DNA from: Amycolatopsis azurea DSM 43854 | GTDB lineage: Bacteria; Actinomycetota; Actinomycetes; Mycobacteriales; Pseudonocardiaceae | Direction: 5' to 3' | Length of the DNA: 64,000 bases | Assembly: GCF_001995215.1 (NCBI RefSeq) | Contig: NZ_MUXN01000008.1 | Span: 14,880-78,879 of the forward strand | Shown: positions 16,891 to 26,043 of the stretch, piece after piece | How the letters are laid out: every line of letters starts with the position of its first letter | Position numbering within the stretch: the first letter of the stretch is position 1 | The notes under the pieces: generated by a model | Databases searched by the model: none | What the model saw: the letters and a program-made list of their open reading frames with translations, nothing else | What the model was told of the DNA's origin: nothing | Program-made: the position numbers and the translations under genes

Positions 16891-19308
16891 ATGAACACCC
16901 TCTTCGATCTCCCAGCGGACGGTCCGGCCAAGCCCCGGCACACGGACCTGCTCGACGACCTGAACCCGGCGCAGCGCGAAGCCGTGACCCACGCGGGCTC
17001 GCCGCTGCTGGTCGTCGCGGGCGCGGGTTCGGGCAAGACCCGGGTGCTGACCCGCCGGATCGCGTACCTGCTGGCCGAACGGGACGTGCACCCCGGCCAG
17101 ATCATGGCGATCACGTTCACCAACAAGGCGGCCGCGGAGATGCGGGAGCGGGTGAGCGACCTCGTCGGGCGCCGCGCCAACGCCATGTGGGTGTCGACGT
17201 TCCACTCCATGTGCGTGCGGATCCTGCGCCGTGAGGCGAAAACGCTGGAGATGTCGTCGAGTTTCTCCATCTACGACTCGGACGACACGAAGCGGCTCAT
17301 CACCCTCGTCGCCCGTGATCTCGACATCGACCCGAAGAAGTACGCGGCGCGCACACTGGCCGTGAACATCTCGAACCTCAAGAACGAGCTGATCGACCCG
17401 GAGACCGCGGTCGCCGACGCGGGCAACGACCTCGAACGCCGCGTCGCCGAGGTCTACGTCGAGTACCAGCGGCGGCTGAACCAGGCCAACGCGTTCGACT
17501 TCGACGACCTCATCATGCGGACGGTCGAACTCCTGCAGACCTTCCCGGACGTCGCCGAGTACTACCGGCGGCGGTTCCGGCACGTCCTGGTCGACGAGTA
17601 CCAGGACACGAACCACGCGCAGTACACGCTGATCCGCGAACTGGTCGGCACGGAGAAGAACGAAGCCGGGATCGAGCCCGCCGAACTGTGCGTCGTGGGT
17701 GACGCGGATCAGTCGATCTACGCCTTCCGCGGGGCGACCATCCGCAACATCGAGGAATTCGAACGCGACTTCCCGAACGCTCGGACCGTTCTGCTGGAAC
17801 AGAACTACCGCTCGACCCAGACGATCCTGAACGCGGCGAACGCGGTCATCGCGCGAAACCCGAACAGGCGCGCGAAGCGGCTGTGGACCGATTCCGGTGA
17901 CGGCGAGAAGATCGTCGGCTACGTCGCGGACAACGAGCACGACGAAGCGGCGTTCGTCGCGGGCGAGATCGACGCGCTGGCGGACAAGGGCGAAGCGGAC
18001 TACTCCGACGTCGCGGTCTTCTACCGCACCAACAACCAGTCGCGGGTCTTCGAAGAGATCTTCATCCGCCTCGGCCTGCCGTACAAGGTCGTCGGCGGCG
18101 TGCGGTTCTACGAACGGCGCGAGGTCCGCGACATGCTCGCGTACCTGAGGGTGCTGGCGAACCCGGAGGACACGGTCAGCCTTCGCCGGGTCCTCAACGT
18201 CCCCAAACGCGGCATCGGCGACCGCGCCGAAGCGGTCATCGCGACGTACGCGGAGCGCGAGCGCATCTCGTTCGCGCAGGCGCTGCGCGGCGCCGTCAAC
18301 GGCGAGATCCCGCTGCTGAACCCACGTTCGGCCAAGGCGATCACCGGGTTCGTCGAGTTGCTGGACGAACTCGGCGAGGTCGTCGAGAGCGGCGCCGAAG
18401 TCGCCGACGTCCTCGAAGCGGTCCTGGAACGCACGGGCTACCGCGCGGAACTCGAGGAGTCGGACGATCCTCAGGACGCGTCGCGGGTGGAGAACCTGAC
18501 GGAACTCGTCACCGTCGCGCGGGAGTTCACCGAATTCACCGCCGAGGTCGCCGGACCGGACGGCGAACTCCCCGAAGCGGAACCCGCCGATGCTGGAGTC
18601 CCGGAACCGGGCTCGCTGCCCGCCTTCCTGGAGCGGGTCTCGCTGGTGGCGGACGCGGATTCGATCCCCGCCGCCGACGGTGGCGAAGACGGCGACGGGC
18701 ACGACGCGGGCGTGGTCACGTTGATGACCGTGCACACCGCGAAGGGCCTGGAGTACCCGGTCGTCTTCGGCACGGGCTGGGAAGACGGGATCTTCCCGCA
18801 CATGCGCGCGCTCGGTGACCCGACCGAGCTGGCCGAGGAACGCCGGCTCGCCTACGTCGCGATCACGCGGGCCAGGAAGCGGCTGTACGTCTCCCGCTCG
18901 ATGGTGCGCTCGGCCTGGGGCCAGCCGCAGATGAACCCGGCTTCGCGGTTCCTCGACGAGCTGCCCGCCGAGCTGGTCGACTGGCGCAGGCTCGCGCCTT
19001 CGTCCTCCTCCGGCGGTTTCGGTTCGTCGGGCGGCTCTCCGCGGGCCGCGACGACGTGGGGCAGCCGCGGTGGTGGCTCGTCCTCGTCGTCGAGGTCGAC
19101 GAGCACGAGCCCGTTCGGCAAGGCCTGGAAGGACACCGTCGCGCTCAAGCTCGACGTCGGCGACAGGGTCAGCCACGACAAGTACGGGCTCGGGACGGTC
19201 GTCGCCTGCGACGGGGCCGGGCCCCGGGCCACGGCGACGATCGACTTCGGCGCGGCGGGCAAGGTCCGGCTGATGCTCATCGGCAGCGTCCCGATGGTCA
19301 AACTCTAG
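16891..19308 (+). CDS. pcrA: UvrD/PcrA-type ATP-dependent DNA helicase
   Basis: 805 residues, superfamily 1A 3'-5' helicase for nucleotide excision repair, removal of recombination intermediates and transcription-coupled repair. Walker A GAGSGKT at 44-50; then AITFTNKAAAEM (Ia), VDEYQDTN (II), GDADQSIYAFRGA (III), LEQNYRST (IV), TVHTAKGLEYPVVF (V) and YVAITRARKRLYVSRS (VI). The C-terminal 45 residues (GDRVSHDKYGLGTVVACDG, ending VPMVKL) form the Tudor-like RNA-polymerase-binding tail of PcrA/UvrD. A LexA box lies 65 bases after its stop but belongs to the next gene. Confidence 0.96.
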   Translation: MNTLFDLPADGPAKPRHTDLLDDLNPAQREAVTHAGSPLLVVAGAGSGKTRVLTRRIAYLLAERDVHPGQIMAITFTNKAAAEMRERVSDLVGRRANAMWVSTFHSMCVRILRREAKTLEMSSSFSIYDSDDTKRLITLVARDLDIDPKKYAARTLAVNISNLKNELIDPETAVADAGNDLERRVAEVYVEYQRRLNQANAFDFDDLIMRTVELLQTFPDVAEYYRRRFRHVLVDEYQDTNHAQYTLIRELVGTEKNEAGIEPAELCVVGDADQSIYAFRGATIRNIEEFERDFPNARTVLLEQNYRSTQTILNAANAVIARNPNRRAKRLWTDSGDGEKIVGYVADNEHDEAAFVAGEIDALADKGEADYSDVAVFYRTNNQSRVFEEIFIRLGLPYKVVGGVRFYERREVRDMLAYLRVLANPEDTVSLRRVLNVPKRGIGDRAEAVIATYAERERISFAQALRGAVNGEIPLLNPRSAKAITGFVELLDELGEVVESGAEVADVLEAVLERTGYRAELEESDDPQDASRVENLTELVTVAREFTEFTAEVAGPDGELPEAEPADAGVPEPGSLPAFLERVSLVADADSIPAADGGEDGDGHDAGVVTLMTVHTAKGLEYPVVFGTGWEDGIFPHMRALGDPTELAEERRLAYVAITRARKRLYVSRSMVRSAWGQPQMNPASRFLDELPAELVDWRRLAPSSSSGGFGSSGGSPRAATTWGSRGGGSSSSSRSTSTSPFGKAWKDTVALKLDVGDRVSHDKYGLGTVVACDGAGPRATATIDFGAAGKVRLMLIGSVPMVKL

Positions 19309-19372
19309 CCCTGACCTGCGGTTTCCCCGACACCTTCGAAAACTGTCGGACCCTTCCCGTATACCTGTCCCA

Positions 19373-19388
19373 TCGAACACGAGTTCGA
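19373..19388 (+). promoter_or_regulatory. LexA (SOS) box
   Basis: TCGAAC-ACGA-GTTCGA is a perfect match to the actinobacterial LexA consensus TCGAAC-N4-GTTCGA. A -10-like TATGCT follows at 19399-19404, so a plus-strand SOS promoter is likely, reading into the broken gene at 19444. Confidence 0.8.
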
Positions 19389-19443
19389 TGCGCTGGGGTA
19401 TGCTGGACAAGCCGGTGTCCCCCGATCAGGGAAGGGGCGCACG

Positions 19444-19808
19444 GTGGGGACGGGATCTTGTTTGGGGCGCCCTCGAGTGGGGTACTCGATTACCTGCGGG
19501 GTGTTGAAGAAGGGGCGGGGCCGGATCGGGGTCCGGAACCGCCGGAAGTGCTCAGGCTGGTCGCGGCCTGGCGCGCGTTACCGCGGACGCACGAACCGGA
19601 CGGGGCCGGACGGTGCGTCGTATGCGGGCACGCGCGGCGATGGCTGTTCGGGCCGCGGCCAGCCGGGTACCGAACTCTTCCACGCGCGTTTCCCGGGCGA
19701 CTTCTCGCCGGATGACGGCCGTTCGAACGGCGCCCGGCAAGCCTCTGCACGGTCTGGCGGATCGCCGTGGGGTTCCTCGTGGGGAAACTGCCCGACGGCG
19801 TCGCGTGA
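19444..19808 (+). pseudogene. Probable broken SOS-regulated gene
   Basis: GAAGGGG at 19431 precedes GTG 19444 (VGTGSC). Protein-like sequence continues only after a frame change near 19461: FGAPSSGVLDYLRGVEEG, then PPEVLRLVAAWRAL, THEPDGAGRCVVCGHARRW. The frame meets TGA at 19713-19715, after which coherent sequence resumes in the same frame (LCTVWRIAVGFLVGKLP) to a second TGA at 19806-19808. This fits a small protein of about 115 residues with a CxxC motif that has suffered one base loss and one nonsense change. Sequencing error or a start at TTG 19458 are alternatives. Function unknown. Confidence 0.45.
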
Positions 19809-19998
19809 GGGCGTTCAGGGCCCGGAAAACCCCCTGCGCTCCGAGCTGGAGGACCTACGACGCTTCCCGATGTCCTCAACGGGGGAAGCGGAAGTCCTTC
19901 AGGCGTGCCAGAGCGTCGTTGCCCGGCACGCCCTGGGGGCGAGCGGGATCACCGATGTGGCGAAAGGGTCTTGCGATGAAGTGAAAGGCGAGGCTCGA

Positions 19999-20832
19999 TC
20001 AGCTGACGCTGACGCCACGGGCGGCGAGCCACGGGCGCGGGTCGATCTTCTTCGTGCCGTTCTGCCAGACCTCGAAGTGCAGGTGCGGGCCGGTGCTCTG
20101 GCCACGGTTGCCGACCTCGGCGATCTCCTCGCCGCACTTGACCTTCTGGCCTTCGCGGACGGAGAAGGAGTTCATGTGGCCGTACACGTGGACGGTGCCG
20201 TCGGAGAGCTGGACCTTGACCCAGAGGCCGAAACCGCTGGCCGGGCCCGCTTCGATGACAGTGCCGTCGGAAGCCGCGACGATCGGCGTGCCGATCGGGG
20301 CCGCGAGGTCGATGCCGAGGTGGCTCGTGCCCCACCGGGCACCGAAGCCCGAGGTGAAGGTGCCCTTGGCGGGCAGGCAGGTCTTGGGGCGCTTGGCCTC
20401 TTCTTCGGCCTTGCGGGCCGCTTCGGCCTCACGCTTCACGCGGGCCTGGGTGATGCTGTTGTTGTCCGAGAGCTTCTGGGCTTCGGCCGAGGCGTTCGCC
20501 GACTGGCTGGTCGGCAGAAGTTCAGGGGCGCCACCAGCGGCTCCGCCACCGAGGGCGAACGAGGCGCTCGCGTCCTGGGTGCTGGCCAGCGGGGTGACGG
20601 CGGCGTCGGAAGTTTCCGAAACGGACTTCAGGGTCTGCCCGGCGACGGCGGCCGCGAAGGCGCCGGCGGCGACTGCCGAGACCACGACACGGCCGCGAAG
20701 GGCCGAAGACGGGGGCGACAGTCGGTGCGAGCCCCGGACGCGAACGACCGCACCATCGAGTGCGTTCTCGAGCGCCGGGGAAGGAGCTTGGCCGCCGGGG
20801 GAGCGGTGTGAAGCCAAGACGGGGCCTTCCAT
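19999..20832 (-). CDS. M23-family murein endopeptidase, membrane-anchored
   Basis: 277 residues. Short cytoplasmic N terminus (about 1-46), one TM/signal-anchor at about 47-66 (RGRVVVSAVAAGAFAAAVAG), a coiled-coil-prone stretch (about 125-150, REAEAARKAEEEAKR), then a LytM/M23 domain (about 155-265). Zinc ligands are H and D in SHLGIDLAAP and the HxH in GPHLHFEVW; GHMNSF is also present. It cleaves peptidoglycan cross-links or activates other hydrolases outside the membrane. ATG at 20832. The long leader may carry regulation. Confidence 0.92.
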   Translation of the reverse strand: MEGPVLASHRSPGGQAPSPALENALDGAVVRVRGSHRLSPPSSALRGRVVVSAVAAGAFAAAVAGQTLKSVSETSDAAVTPLASTQDASASFALGGGAAGGAPELLPTSQSANASAEAQKLSDNNSITQARVKREAEAARKAEEEAKRPKTCLPAKGTFTSGFGARWGTSHLGIDLAAPIGTPIVAASDGTVIEAGPASGFGLWVKVQLSDGTVHVYGHMNSFSVREGQKVKCGEEIAEVGNRGQSTGPHLHFEVWQNGTKKIDPRPWLAARGVSVS

Positions 20833-21261
20833 GTTCGGGGAGTCTGATCAAGAGCCCGGGCGGGGGAACCCGGTGAACGACCTCGGGGGTGGTTCGTTCA
20901 GTGCTCTCATTCGTGATCTGACTGTAATGGGGACCCGGGAACAGTAACGAAGCGGTACCCCGGTCAGCAAGATCTGGCGGCGCTCTCGGCCGATCGGGCG
21001 ACGGAGATCTGGCCGTTATCCAGTGGAGATTACTCAAAGTTAGAGCAGGTTTACTCTTAACCTTGTGATTTGCGTTACAAGATCATGCGGCCGTTCGGGG
21101 GTACCGGAGGGCCGGAAAGGAGGCAAACGAGGGAAATAACCGGTTGCCCGGTGATGTTGAACGAGGCTTACCCGCTCTCAGTCGTCTCCGAGACGCCGCC
21201 GAGACCGGTGGTCCCCCTGCTGGCGGGCCCGGCCAGGCCCGGCTTGCTAGCGTCGCCGTCG
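20833..21261. other. 429-base divergent intergenic region
   Basis: It lies between the M23 peptidase and the membrane protein starting at 21262. No gene is supported. On the plus strand there are two GTAA half-sites (in CTGTAATG near 20924 and CAGTAACG near 20943), which might be a response-regulator site for the M23 gene, but this is weak. The plus-strand gene has its own -10 at 21248. No riboswitch could be recognised. Confidence 0.4.
21248..21253 (+). promoter_or_regulatory. -10 box of the 21262 gene
   Basis: TAGCGT is followed by eight bases and then ATG 21262, with no ribosome-binding site. This fits a leaderless or near-leaderless transcript and decides the start codon. Confidence 0.45.
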
Positions 21262-23088
21262 ATGACTTCGCGCTCACGGCACCCCGGCGAAACCGCCGGG
21301 CAAGCCGCCCCCGGGACCGCGTCCGCCGAACTTCTCCGGAGCGAACCGGGCACGCGCCCGCGAGCGCTCCTGCTGTCGGCGGGACTGGTGGCGGCCGGTG
21401 CGGTCGCTCTGGCCGTCGGCGCGCTGATGCCCGCCGTACGGGGCGGTTCCCCCGGTTTCACCGCCTGGCCCTTGCTGGTCGTGCTGGCCTTGGCGCCCGC
21501 GGTGGCCGTGCTCTACGCGGTGACGACCGGACGTTCGGGGCTCGCGGCCGGGCTGGTGCTCGGCCTGACCGCGCTCGCGCCCGGTCGGCTGCTGCTTGAC
21601 CTGCAGCTGCTCGCGGACGGGTCGCTGGCCTCGCGTCCGGAACTGTTCCTCGCCGACAGGCTGCTCACCCTGCCTCCGGCGGGGCCGGGGCTGTGGCCGC
21701 TGGTGGCGGGTCACCTGCTCACGCTCGCCGCCGGGGCGTTCGCCGCGGGGACCGCCCGCGACGAGGCGGAACTGGCGGGCGAACTGGACGGACGGCGCCG
21801 CTGGCGGCTGCTCGGGCCCGTGCTCGGCGTGGCGGGCGGCATCGGCCTGCTGCTCGCGCCCATCGGTTCGGGCAACGCGTACCTCCTGGCCAAGAACGCC
21901 TTCGAGGGGCCGACCGTCGCGATGGCCGGTTACCTGCTGCTCGCGGCGCTGCTGCCGCTGACCGTGCTCGTGGCGGTGAGTTCGCCCTCGGCCGGGGTCG
22001 GCAAGGGCGGGTTCGCCGGAGCGGGACTGGCGGCGCTCGCGGTCGGCGTGCCGCAGGTGGTCGCGGGGCTGGTCGTGGACCGGCTCTCGGTCGCACTGGG
22101 GTCGGTGCTGGTGACCGTCGCGGGTCTGGCGCTGGCCGGACTGGCCTTCACCCGGTTCGACGTCGCTGAAGCGGCGGAGACGGTCGACGGCGATCTGGCC
22201 GGTGAGGCCAGGTTGCCCGGGCTGTTCTGGTGGCGGCTGGCCACCGGCGGGCTGGCGCTGCTCGCCGCCGGGGCCGCGGTCGCCGGTGCGCTGACGCCGG
22301 TACTGACGGCCAACGGTCCGACGCCCGTTCCCGAGACGCCGTCGCGCTGGCTGTTGCTCGGCGCCGCCGTGGTGCTCGCCGTGCCCGCGCTGTTCGTCTT
22401 CGTGCCGCGGCTCTCGGCGTTCGCCAGGGGAGTCGTCGCGGCGACGTGGGCGGGTGTCGTGCTCGCGGCGGCGGCCGTGCTGAGCGCCGCCTTGTCGGTG
22501 ACCGAAGACAAGGCTGTGGACCCGGCTTCGTTCGGCGTCGACCTGCCGCTGCCGTTGCCCGACAAGGTCGGCTACTCGGCGGGCCCGGGCGTCACCTGGA
22601 CCTTCGTCGCGCTCGCGCTGGCGGCGGTGGCGGCGCTCGCCGCCGTGATCACCGGTGTGGTGGAGCGCGACGTCTCGGACGACGGCGGAATGGACGAACC
22701 GAGAGCGAACAGCACCGTGCTGACCCCGGTCGTCGCGGCGGCGGTGCTGGCGATCGCCGCGTTCGGCACGCCCGTGTTCACCGCGCCCGGCTATACCGCT
22801 CCGGGTCTGTGGTCGGACTTCGGCGCGGCGTCGTGGGGCCTGCTCGGCGCGCTCGCGGTCGTCCTCGGCCTGTACGCGCTCGTCCCGCGTTCACGGCCGA
22901 TCGCGGCCGCGGCCGCCGTGGCCGGCGCCGCGCTGGTGCTCGGCCTGCGCGCGGCGGAACTGCCGCTCGTCGGCTCGGAGTACGACGGCTCGGCGGCGGG
23001 CATCGGGTTCTGGCTCGCGCTGGGCGCCGCCGTCGTCTCCCTCGTCGCGGGCGGGATGGCCGTCACGGGCTCACGGCGGTCCGCGTGA
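21262..23088 (+). CDS. Polytopic membrane protein of unknown function
   Basis: 608 residues. After a hydrophilic N terminus of about 32 residues there are roughly 14-16 TM helices, Ala/Leu/Val/Gly-rich throughout, with short polar loops (for example FDVAEAAETVDGDLAGEARL). No transporter signature recognised. The frame is open further upstream (to 21070), but the TAGCGT box just before 21262 supports this ATG. The stop overlaps the GTG of the B12-fold gene in GTGA, so the two proteins are co-translated and may act together. Confidence 0.75.
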   Translation: MTSRSRHPGETAGQAAPGTASAELLRSEPGTRPRALLLSAGLVAAGAVALAVGALMPAVRGGSPGFTAWPLLVVLALAPAVAVLYAVTTGRSGLAAGLVLGLTALAPGRLLLDLQLLADGSLASRPELFLADRLLTLPPAGPGLWPLVAGHLLTLAAGAFAAGTARDEAELAGELDGRRRWRLLGPVLGVAGGIGLLLAPIGSGNAYLLAKNAFEGPTVAMAGYLLLAALLPLTVLVAVSSPSAGVGKGGFAGAGLAALAVGVPQVVAGLVVDRLSVALGSVLVTVAGLALAGLAFTRFDVAEAAETVDGDLAGEARLPGLFWWRLATGGLALLAAGAAVAGALTPVLTANGPTPVPETPSRWLLLGAAVVLAVPALFVFVPRLSAFARGVVAATWAGVVLAAAAVLSAALSVTEDKAVDPASFGVDLPLPLPDKVGYSAGPGVTWTFVALALAAVAALAAVITGVVERDVSDDGGMDEPRANSTVLTPVVAAAVLAIAAFGTPVFTAPGYTAPGLWSDFGAASWGLLGALAVVLGLYALVPRSRPIAAAAAVAGAALVLGLRAAELPLVGSEYDGSAAGIGFWLALGAAVVSLVAGGMAVTGSRRSA

Positions 23089-23444
23089 CCCGTCGTCTCC
23101 TTCGCGTCGTGCTGGCCGAGTTCGGTGTCGAGGAAGGCGCGTCGGTCGCGCTCGGGAGAGCGCTGCGCGACGACGGGGTCGAGGTCGTCTACGCCGGGCG
23201 CCTCGACACCGCCGAACAACTGGTCCGGACGGTCGAACAGGAGGATCCGGACATCCTCGGCGTCGTGCGTGGCGAGAGCGAACCGGAAGGACTCGCCGAA
23301 ACGCTGCCGGGCGTCCTGCTCTTCGCGGTCGGTAACGGCCCGAGCGGATTCGAGAACGCCTTCGAAAGCCTGGAAAAGGCGGCGAACTGGGTCTCCGGTG
23401 TGCGGTCTCACACCGTGGAAACCCCGTCTGACCGCGTACGGTGA
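23085..23444 (+). CDS. Degenerate B12-binding-fold protein
   Basis: 119 residues matching the C-terminal cobalamin-binding domain of methylmalonyl-CoA mutases: LRVVLAEFGVEEGASVALGR, then RALRDDGVEVVYAGRL, then EQEDPDILGVV. In real B12 binders the first segment is DxHxxG, with His as the cobalt ligand; here it reads AEFGVEEG, so the His is missing and cobalamin binding is unlikely. It is coupled (GTGA overlap) to the membrane protein before it. It probably keeps the Rossmann-like fold as a regulator or partner; function unknown. Confidence 0.72.
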   Translation: MTRRLLRVVLAEFGVEEGASVALGRALRDDGVEVVYAGRLDTAEQLVRTVEQEDPDILGVVRGESEPEGLAETLPGVLLFAVGNGPSGFENAFESLEKAANWVSGVRSHTVETPSDRVR

Positions 23445-23488
23445 CCGACTTCACCAGGTGCGGAGTCCCCTGCTTCTGCGCAGGTCGC

Positions 23489-23494
23489 TAACCT
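23489..23494 (+). promoter_or_regulatory. Probable -10 box of sucCD
   Basis: TAACCT lies 67 bases before the sucC start. The spacing leaves a leader with the ribosome site at 23556. Confidence 0.3.
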
Positions 23495-23561
23495 CGACTG
23501 GTCCGACAGCGCGGTCCGGCAACGGACCACCACAGTGGCGTGTCGTCAGGAGACTGGAGTA

Positions 23562-24731
23562 GTGGACCTCTACGAGTACCAGGCGAGGGATCTCTTCGCC
23601 GCCCACGGAGTACCGGTTCTGCCGGGTGCCGTGGCAAACACCCCCGAAGAAGCCAAGGCCACCGCCGAGAAGATCGGCAACCAGGTCGTCATCAAGGCGC
23701 AGGTCAAGACCGGCGGCCGCGGCAAGGCCGGCGGCGTCAAGCTGGCCCAGACGCCGGACGAGGCCGCGGAAAAGGCCGAGGCGATCCTCGGTCTCGACAT
23801 CAAGGGTCACATCACGCGTCGCGTGCTGGTGGCCGAAGCCTCGGACATCGCCGAGGAGTACTACTTCTCCTTCCTGCTGGACCGTGCGAACCGCACCTTC
23901 CTCGCGATGGCTTCGGCCGAAGGCGGCGTGGAGATCGAGCAGCTGGCCGTCGAGCGTCCCGAAGCGCTCGCGAAGATCCCGGTCGACGCGATCATCGGTG
24001 TCGACAAGGCGAAGGCCGTCGAGATCCTGACCGCGGGCAAGTTCCCGGAGAACGTGGTCGACGAGGCCGCGGACGTCGTCGTGAAGCTCTGGGAGACCTT
24101 CGTCTCCGAGGACGCGACCCTGGTCGAGGTCAACCCGCTGGTCCGTGACCCGCAGGACAAGATCATCGCCCTCGACGGCAAGGTCACCCTCGACGAGAAC
24201 GCCTCGTTCCGTCAGCCGGGCCACGAGGCCCTGGTCGACAAGGACGCGGAGAACCCGCTCGAGGCGAAGGCCAAGGCCAAGGACCTCAACTACGTCAAGC
24301 TCGACGGCGAGGTCGGCATCATCGGCAACGGCGCGGGCCTCGTGATGTCCACGCTGGACGTCGTGGCCTACGCGGGCGAGAAGCACGGCGGCGTCAAGCC
24401 CGCCAACTTCCTCGACATCGGCGGCGGCGCCTCGGCCGAGGTCATGGCGGCCGGGCTGGACGTCATCCTCAACGACACCGACGTGAAGAGCGTCTTCGTC
24501 AACGTCTTCGGTGGCATCACCGCTTGCGACGCGGTCGCGAACGGCATCGTCGAGGCGCTGAAGATCCTGGGTGACGAGGCCACCAAGCCGCTCGTCGTGC
24601 GGCTGGACGGCAACAACGTCGTCGAGGGTCGCCAGATCCTCGCCGACGCGAACCACCCGCTGGTCACCGTGGTGGACACAATGGACAACGCGGCCGACAA
24701 GGCCGCCGAGCTCGCCGCGGCAGGTGCGTGA
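23562..24731 (+). CDS. sucC: Succinyl-CoA ligase (ADP-forming), beta subunit
   Basis: TCA-cycle enzyme: succinyl-CoA + ADP + Pi to succinate + CoA + ATP, as a complex with SucD. 389 residues, the usual length. It starts [19 protein letters not shown] (typical), has the ATP-grasp region [20 protein letters not shown] and the C-terminal ligase motif [21 protein letters not shown] 23562 is chosen by family alignment and GGAG upstream. sucD follows after one base. Confidence 0.97.
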   Translation: MDLYEYQARDLFAAHGVPVLPGAVANTPEEAKATAEKIGNQVVIKAQVKTGGRGKAGGVKLAQTPDEAAEKAEAILGLDIKGHITRRVLVAEASDIAEEYYFSFLLDRANRTFLAMASAEGGVEIEQLAVERPEALAKIPVDAIIGVDKAKAVEILTAGKFPENVVDEAADVVVKLWETFVSEDATLVEVNPLVRDPQDKIIALDGKVTLDENASFRQPGHEALVDKDAENPLEAKAKAKDLNYVKLDGEVGIIGNGAGLVMSTLDVVAYAGEKHGGVKPANFLDIGGGASAEVMAAGLDVILNDTDVKSVFVNVFGGITACDAVANGIVEALKILGDEATKPLVVRLDGNNVVEGRQILADANHPLVTVVDTMDNAADKAAELAAAGA

Positions 24732-24732
24732 G

Positions 24733-25620
24733 ATGTCGATCTTCATCAACGAGAACAGCAAGGTCATCGTCCAGGGGCTCACCGGCTCCGAGGGCATGAA
24801 GCACGCGACCAAGATGCTGAAGTCCGGTACGAACATCGTGGGTGGCGTCAACGCCCGCAAGGCCGGCCAGACCGTCTCCATCGAGGGCAAGGACCTCACC
24901 GTGTTCGGCACGGTCGAGGAAGCCATCAAGGAGACCGGCGCCGACGTTTCGGTCATCTTCGTGCCGCCGAAGTTCGCCAAGGACGCGGTCATCGAGGCGA
25001 TCGACGCCGAGATCCCGCTCGCCGTGGTGATCACCGAGGGCATCCCGGTGCACGACTCGGCCTACTTCTGGGCGCACGCGGTCGCGACCGGCAACAAGAC
25101 CCGGATCATCGGGCCGAACTGCCCCGGCGTGATCAGCCCCGGCAAGTCGAACGCGGGCATCATCCCGGCCGACATCACCGGTGCCGGCCCGATCGGTCTC
25201 GTGTCGAAGTCCGGCACGCTGACCTACCAGATGATGTACGAGCTGCGTGACATCGGTTTCTCGACCGGTGTCGGCATCGGCGGCGACCCGGTCATCGGCA
25301 CCACGCACATCGACGCCCTCGAGGCGTTCGAGGCCGACCCCGAGACCAAGGTCATCGTGATGATCGGCGAGATCGGCGGCGACGCCGAAGAGCGCGCCGC
25401 GGCCTACATCAAGGACAACGTGACGAAGCCGGTCGTCGGCTACGTCGCGGGCTTCACCGCGCCCGAGGGCAAGACCATGGGCCACGCCGGCGCCATCGTC
25501 TCCGGCTCCTCCGGCACGGCCGCCGCCAAGAAGGAGGCCCTCGAGGCCGCCGGTGTCAAGGTCGGGAAGACCCCGAGCGAGACCGCCGTCCTGGCGCGTG
25601 AGCTGTACAACAGCCTCTGA
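24733..25620 (+). CDS. sucD: Succinyl-CoA ligase, alpha subunit
   Basis: 295 residues, the partner of SucC. CoA-binding Rossmann domain at about 5-100 ([18 protein letters not shown]), PNCPGVISP mid-protein, and the phospho-histidine loop [18 protein letters not shown] near 250. The ATG starts one base after the sucC stop, so the pair is one operon. A strong hairpin 25 bases after the stop ends it. Confidence 0.97.
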   Translation: MSIFINENSKVIVQGLTGSEGMKHATKMLKSGTNIVGGVNARKAGQTVSIEGKDLTVFGTVEEAIKETGADVSVIFVPPKFAKDAVIEAIDAEIPLAVVITEGIPVHDSAYFWAHAVATGNKTRIIGPNCPGVISPGKSNAGIIPADITGAGPIGLVSKSGTLTYQMMYELRDIGFSTGVGIGGDPVIGTTHIDALEAFEADPETKVIVMIGEIGGDAEERAAAYIKDNVTKPVVGYVAGFTAPEGKTMGHAGAIVSGSSGTAAAKKEALEAAGVKVGKTPSETAVLARELYNSL

Positions 25621-25644
25621 TCCTTCGGAGACTGAGCTTTCCCC

Positions 25645-25680
25645 GGCGGGCCGGGCACCTTCACCGGTGCCCGGCCCGCC
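25645..25680 (+). terminator. Terminator of sucCD
   Basis: GGCGGGCCGGGCACC (25645-25659) and GGTGCCCGGCCCGCC (25666-25680) form a perfect 15-base-pair stem with a 6-base loop, starting 25 bases past the sucD stop. Confidence 0.85.
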
Positions 25681-25701
25681 TGCTTTCGCCCGCACCGGAT
25701 C

Positions 25702-25868
25702 GCGTTTAGGGGGCTAAACGCAGGTCGGGGCGGACGTGCGTTTAGCCCCCTAATCGCGACGCGGCGGCCGCATCGACTTTCGCGGGCTAATCGCGATCCG
25801 GCGGCCGGGTCGACTTTCGCCCCCTAATCGCGATCCGGCGGGCGCGTCGCGTTTAGCGGGCTAAACGC
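25702..25868. repeat. Cluster of five GCGTTTAG-family inverted repeats, 36-37 base period
   Basis: Within the 423-base gap 25621-26043, units start at 25702, 25738, 25775, 25812 and 25849 (spacing 36, 37, 37, 37). Centres are GGGG, CCCC, CGGG, CCCC and CGGG. The third and fourth have left arms of the GACTTTCG type; the first and last are perfect inverted repeats. The rest of the gap holds the sucCD terminator and a promoter for the next gene. Confidence 0.9.
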
Positions 25869-25957
25869 GATATGGGTGTCGCGAGGGGTTCCGTGGGGAA
25901 CCCGATCGGGTGTACAGACGTCTCAGAGCCCGAGGCGTGGGGTGTCCGCGTGTGCGC

Positions 25958-25963
25958 TAGCGT
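25958..25963 (+). promoter_or_regulatory. Probable -10 box for the DUF5336 gene
   Basis: TAGCGT about 80 bases before the ATG at 26044. The leader carries CAGGAGAG as ribosome-binding site. Confidence 0.3.
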
Positions 25964-26043
25964 TCGAGCATCACAGCCGCCTCGTTTGTCCCGGGAGTCC
26001 CGCGCGCCCCGGGGTGCCGGTCGAACGACAGGAGAGCATTCGG

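Noticed and set aside
20833..21069. Possible cyclic di-AMP riboswitch before the M23 peptidase
   Set aside because: This class often precedes peptidoglycan hydrolase genes, but I could not match the conserved core in the minus-strand leader.
25702..25868. 36-37 base periodic repeats as an origin or CRISPR-like array
   Set aside because: No dnaA boxes, no cas genes and the same units occur singly elsewhere; they belong to the dispersed inverted-repeat family.
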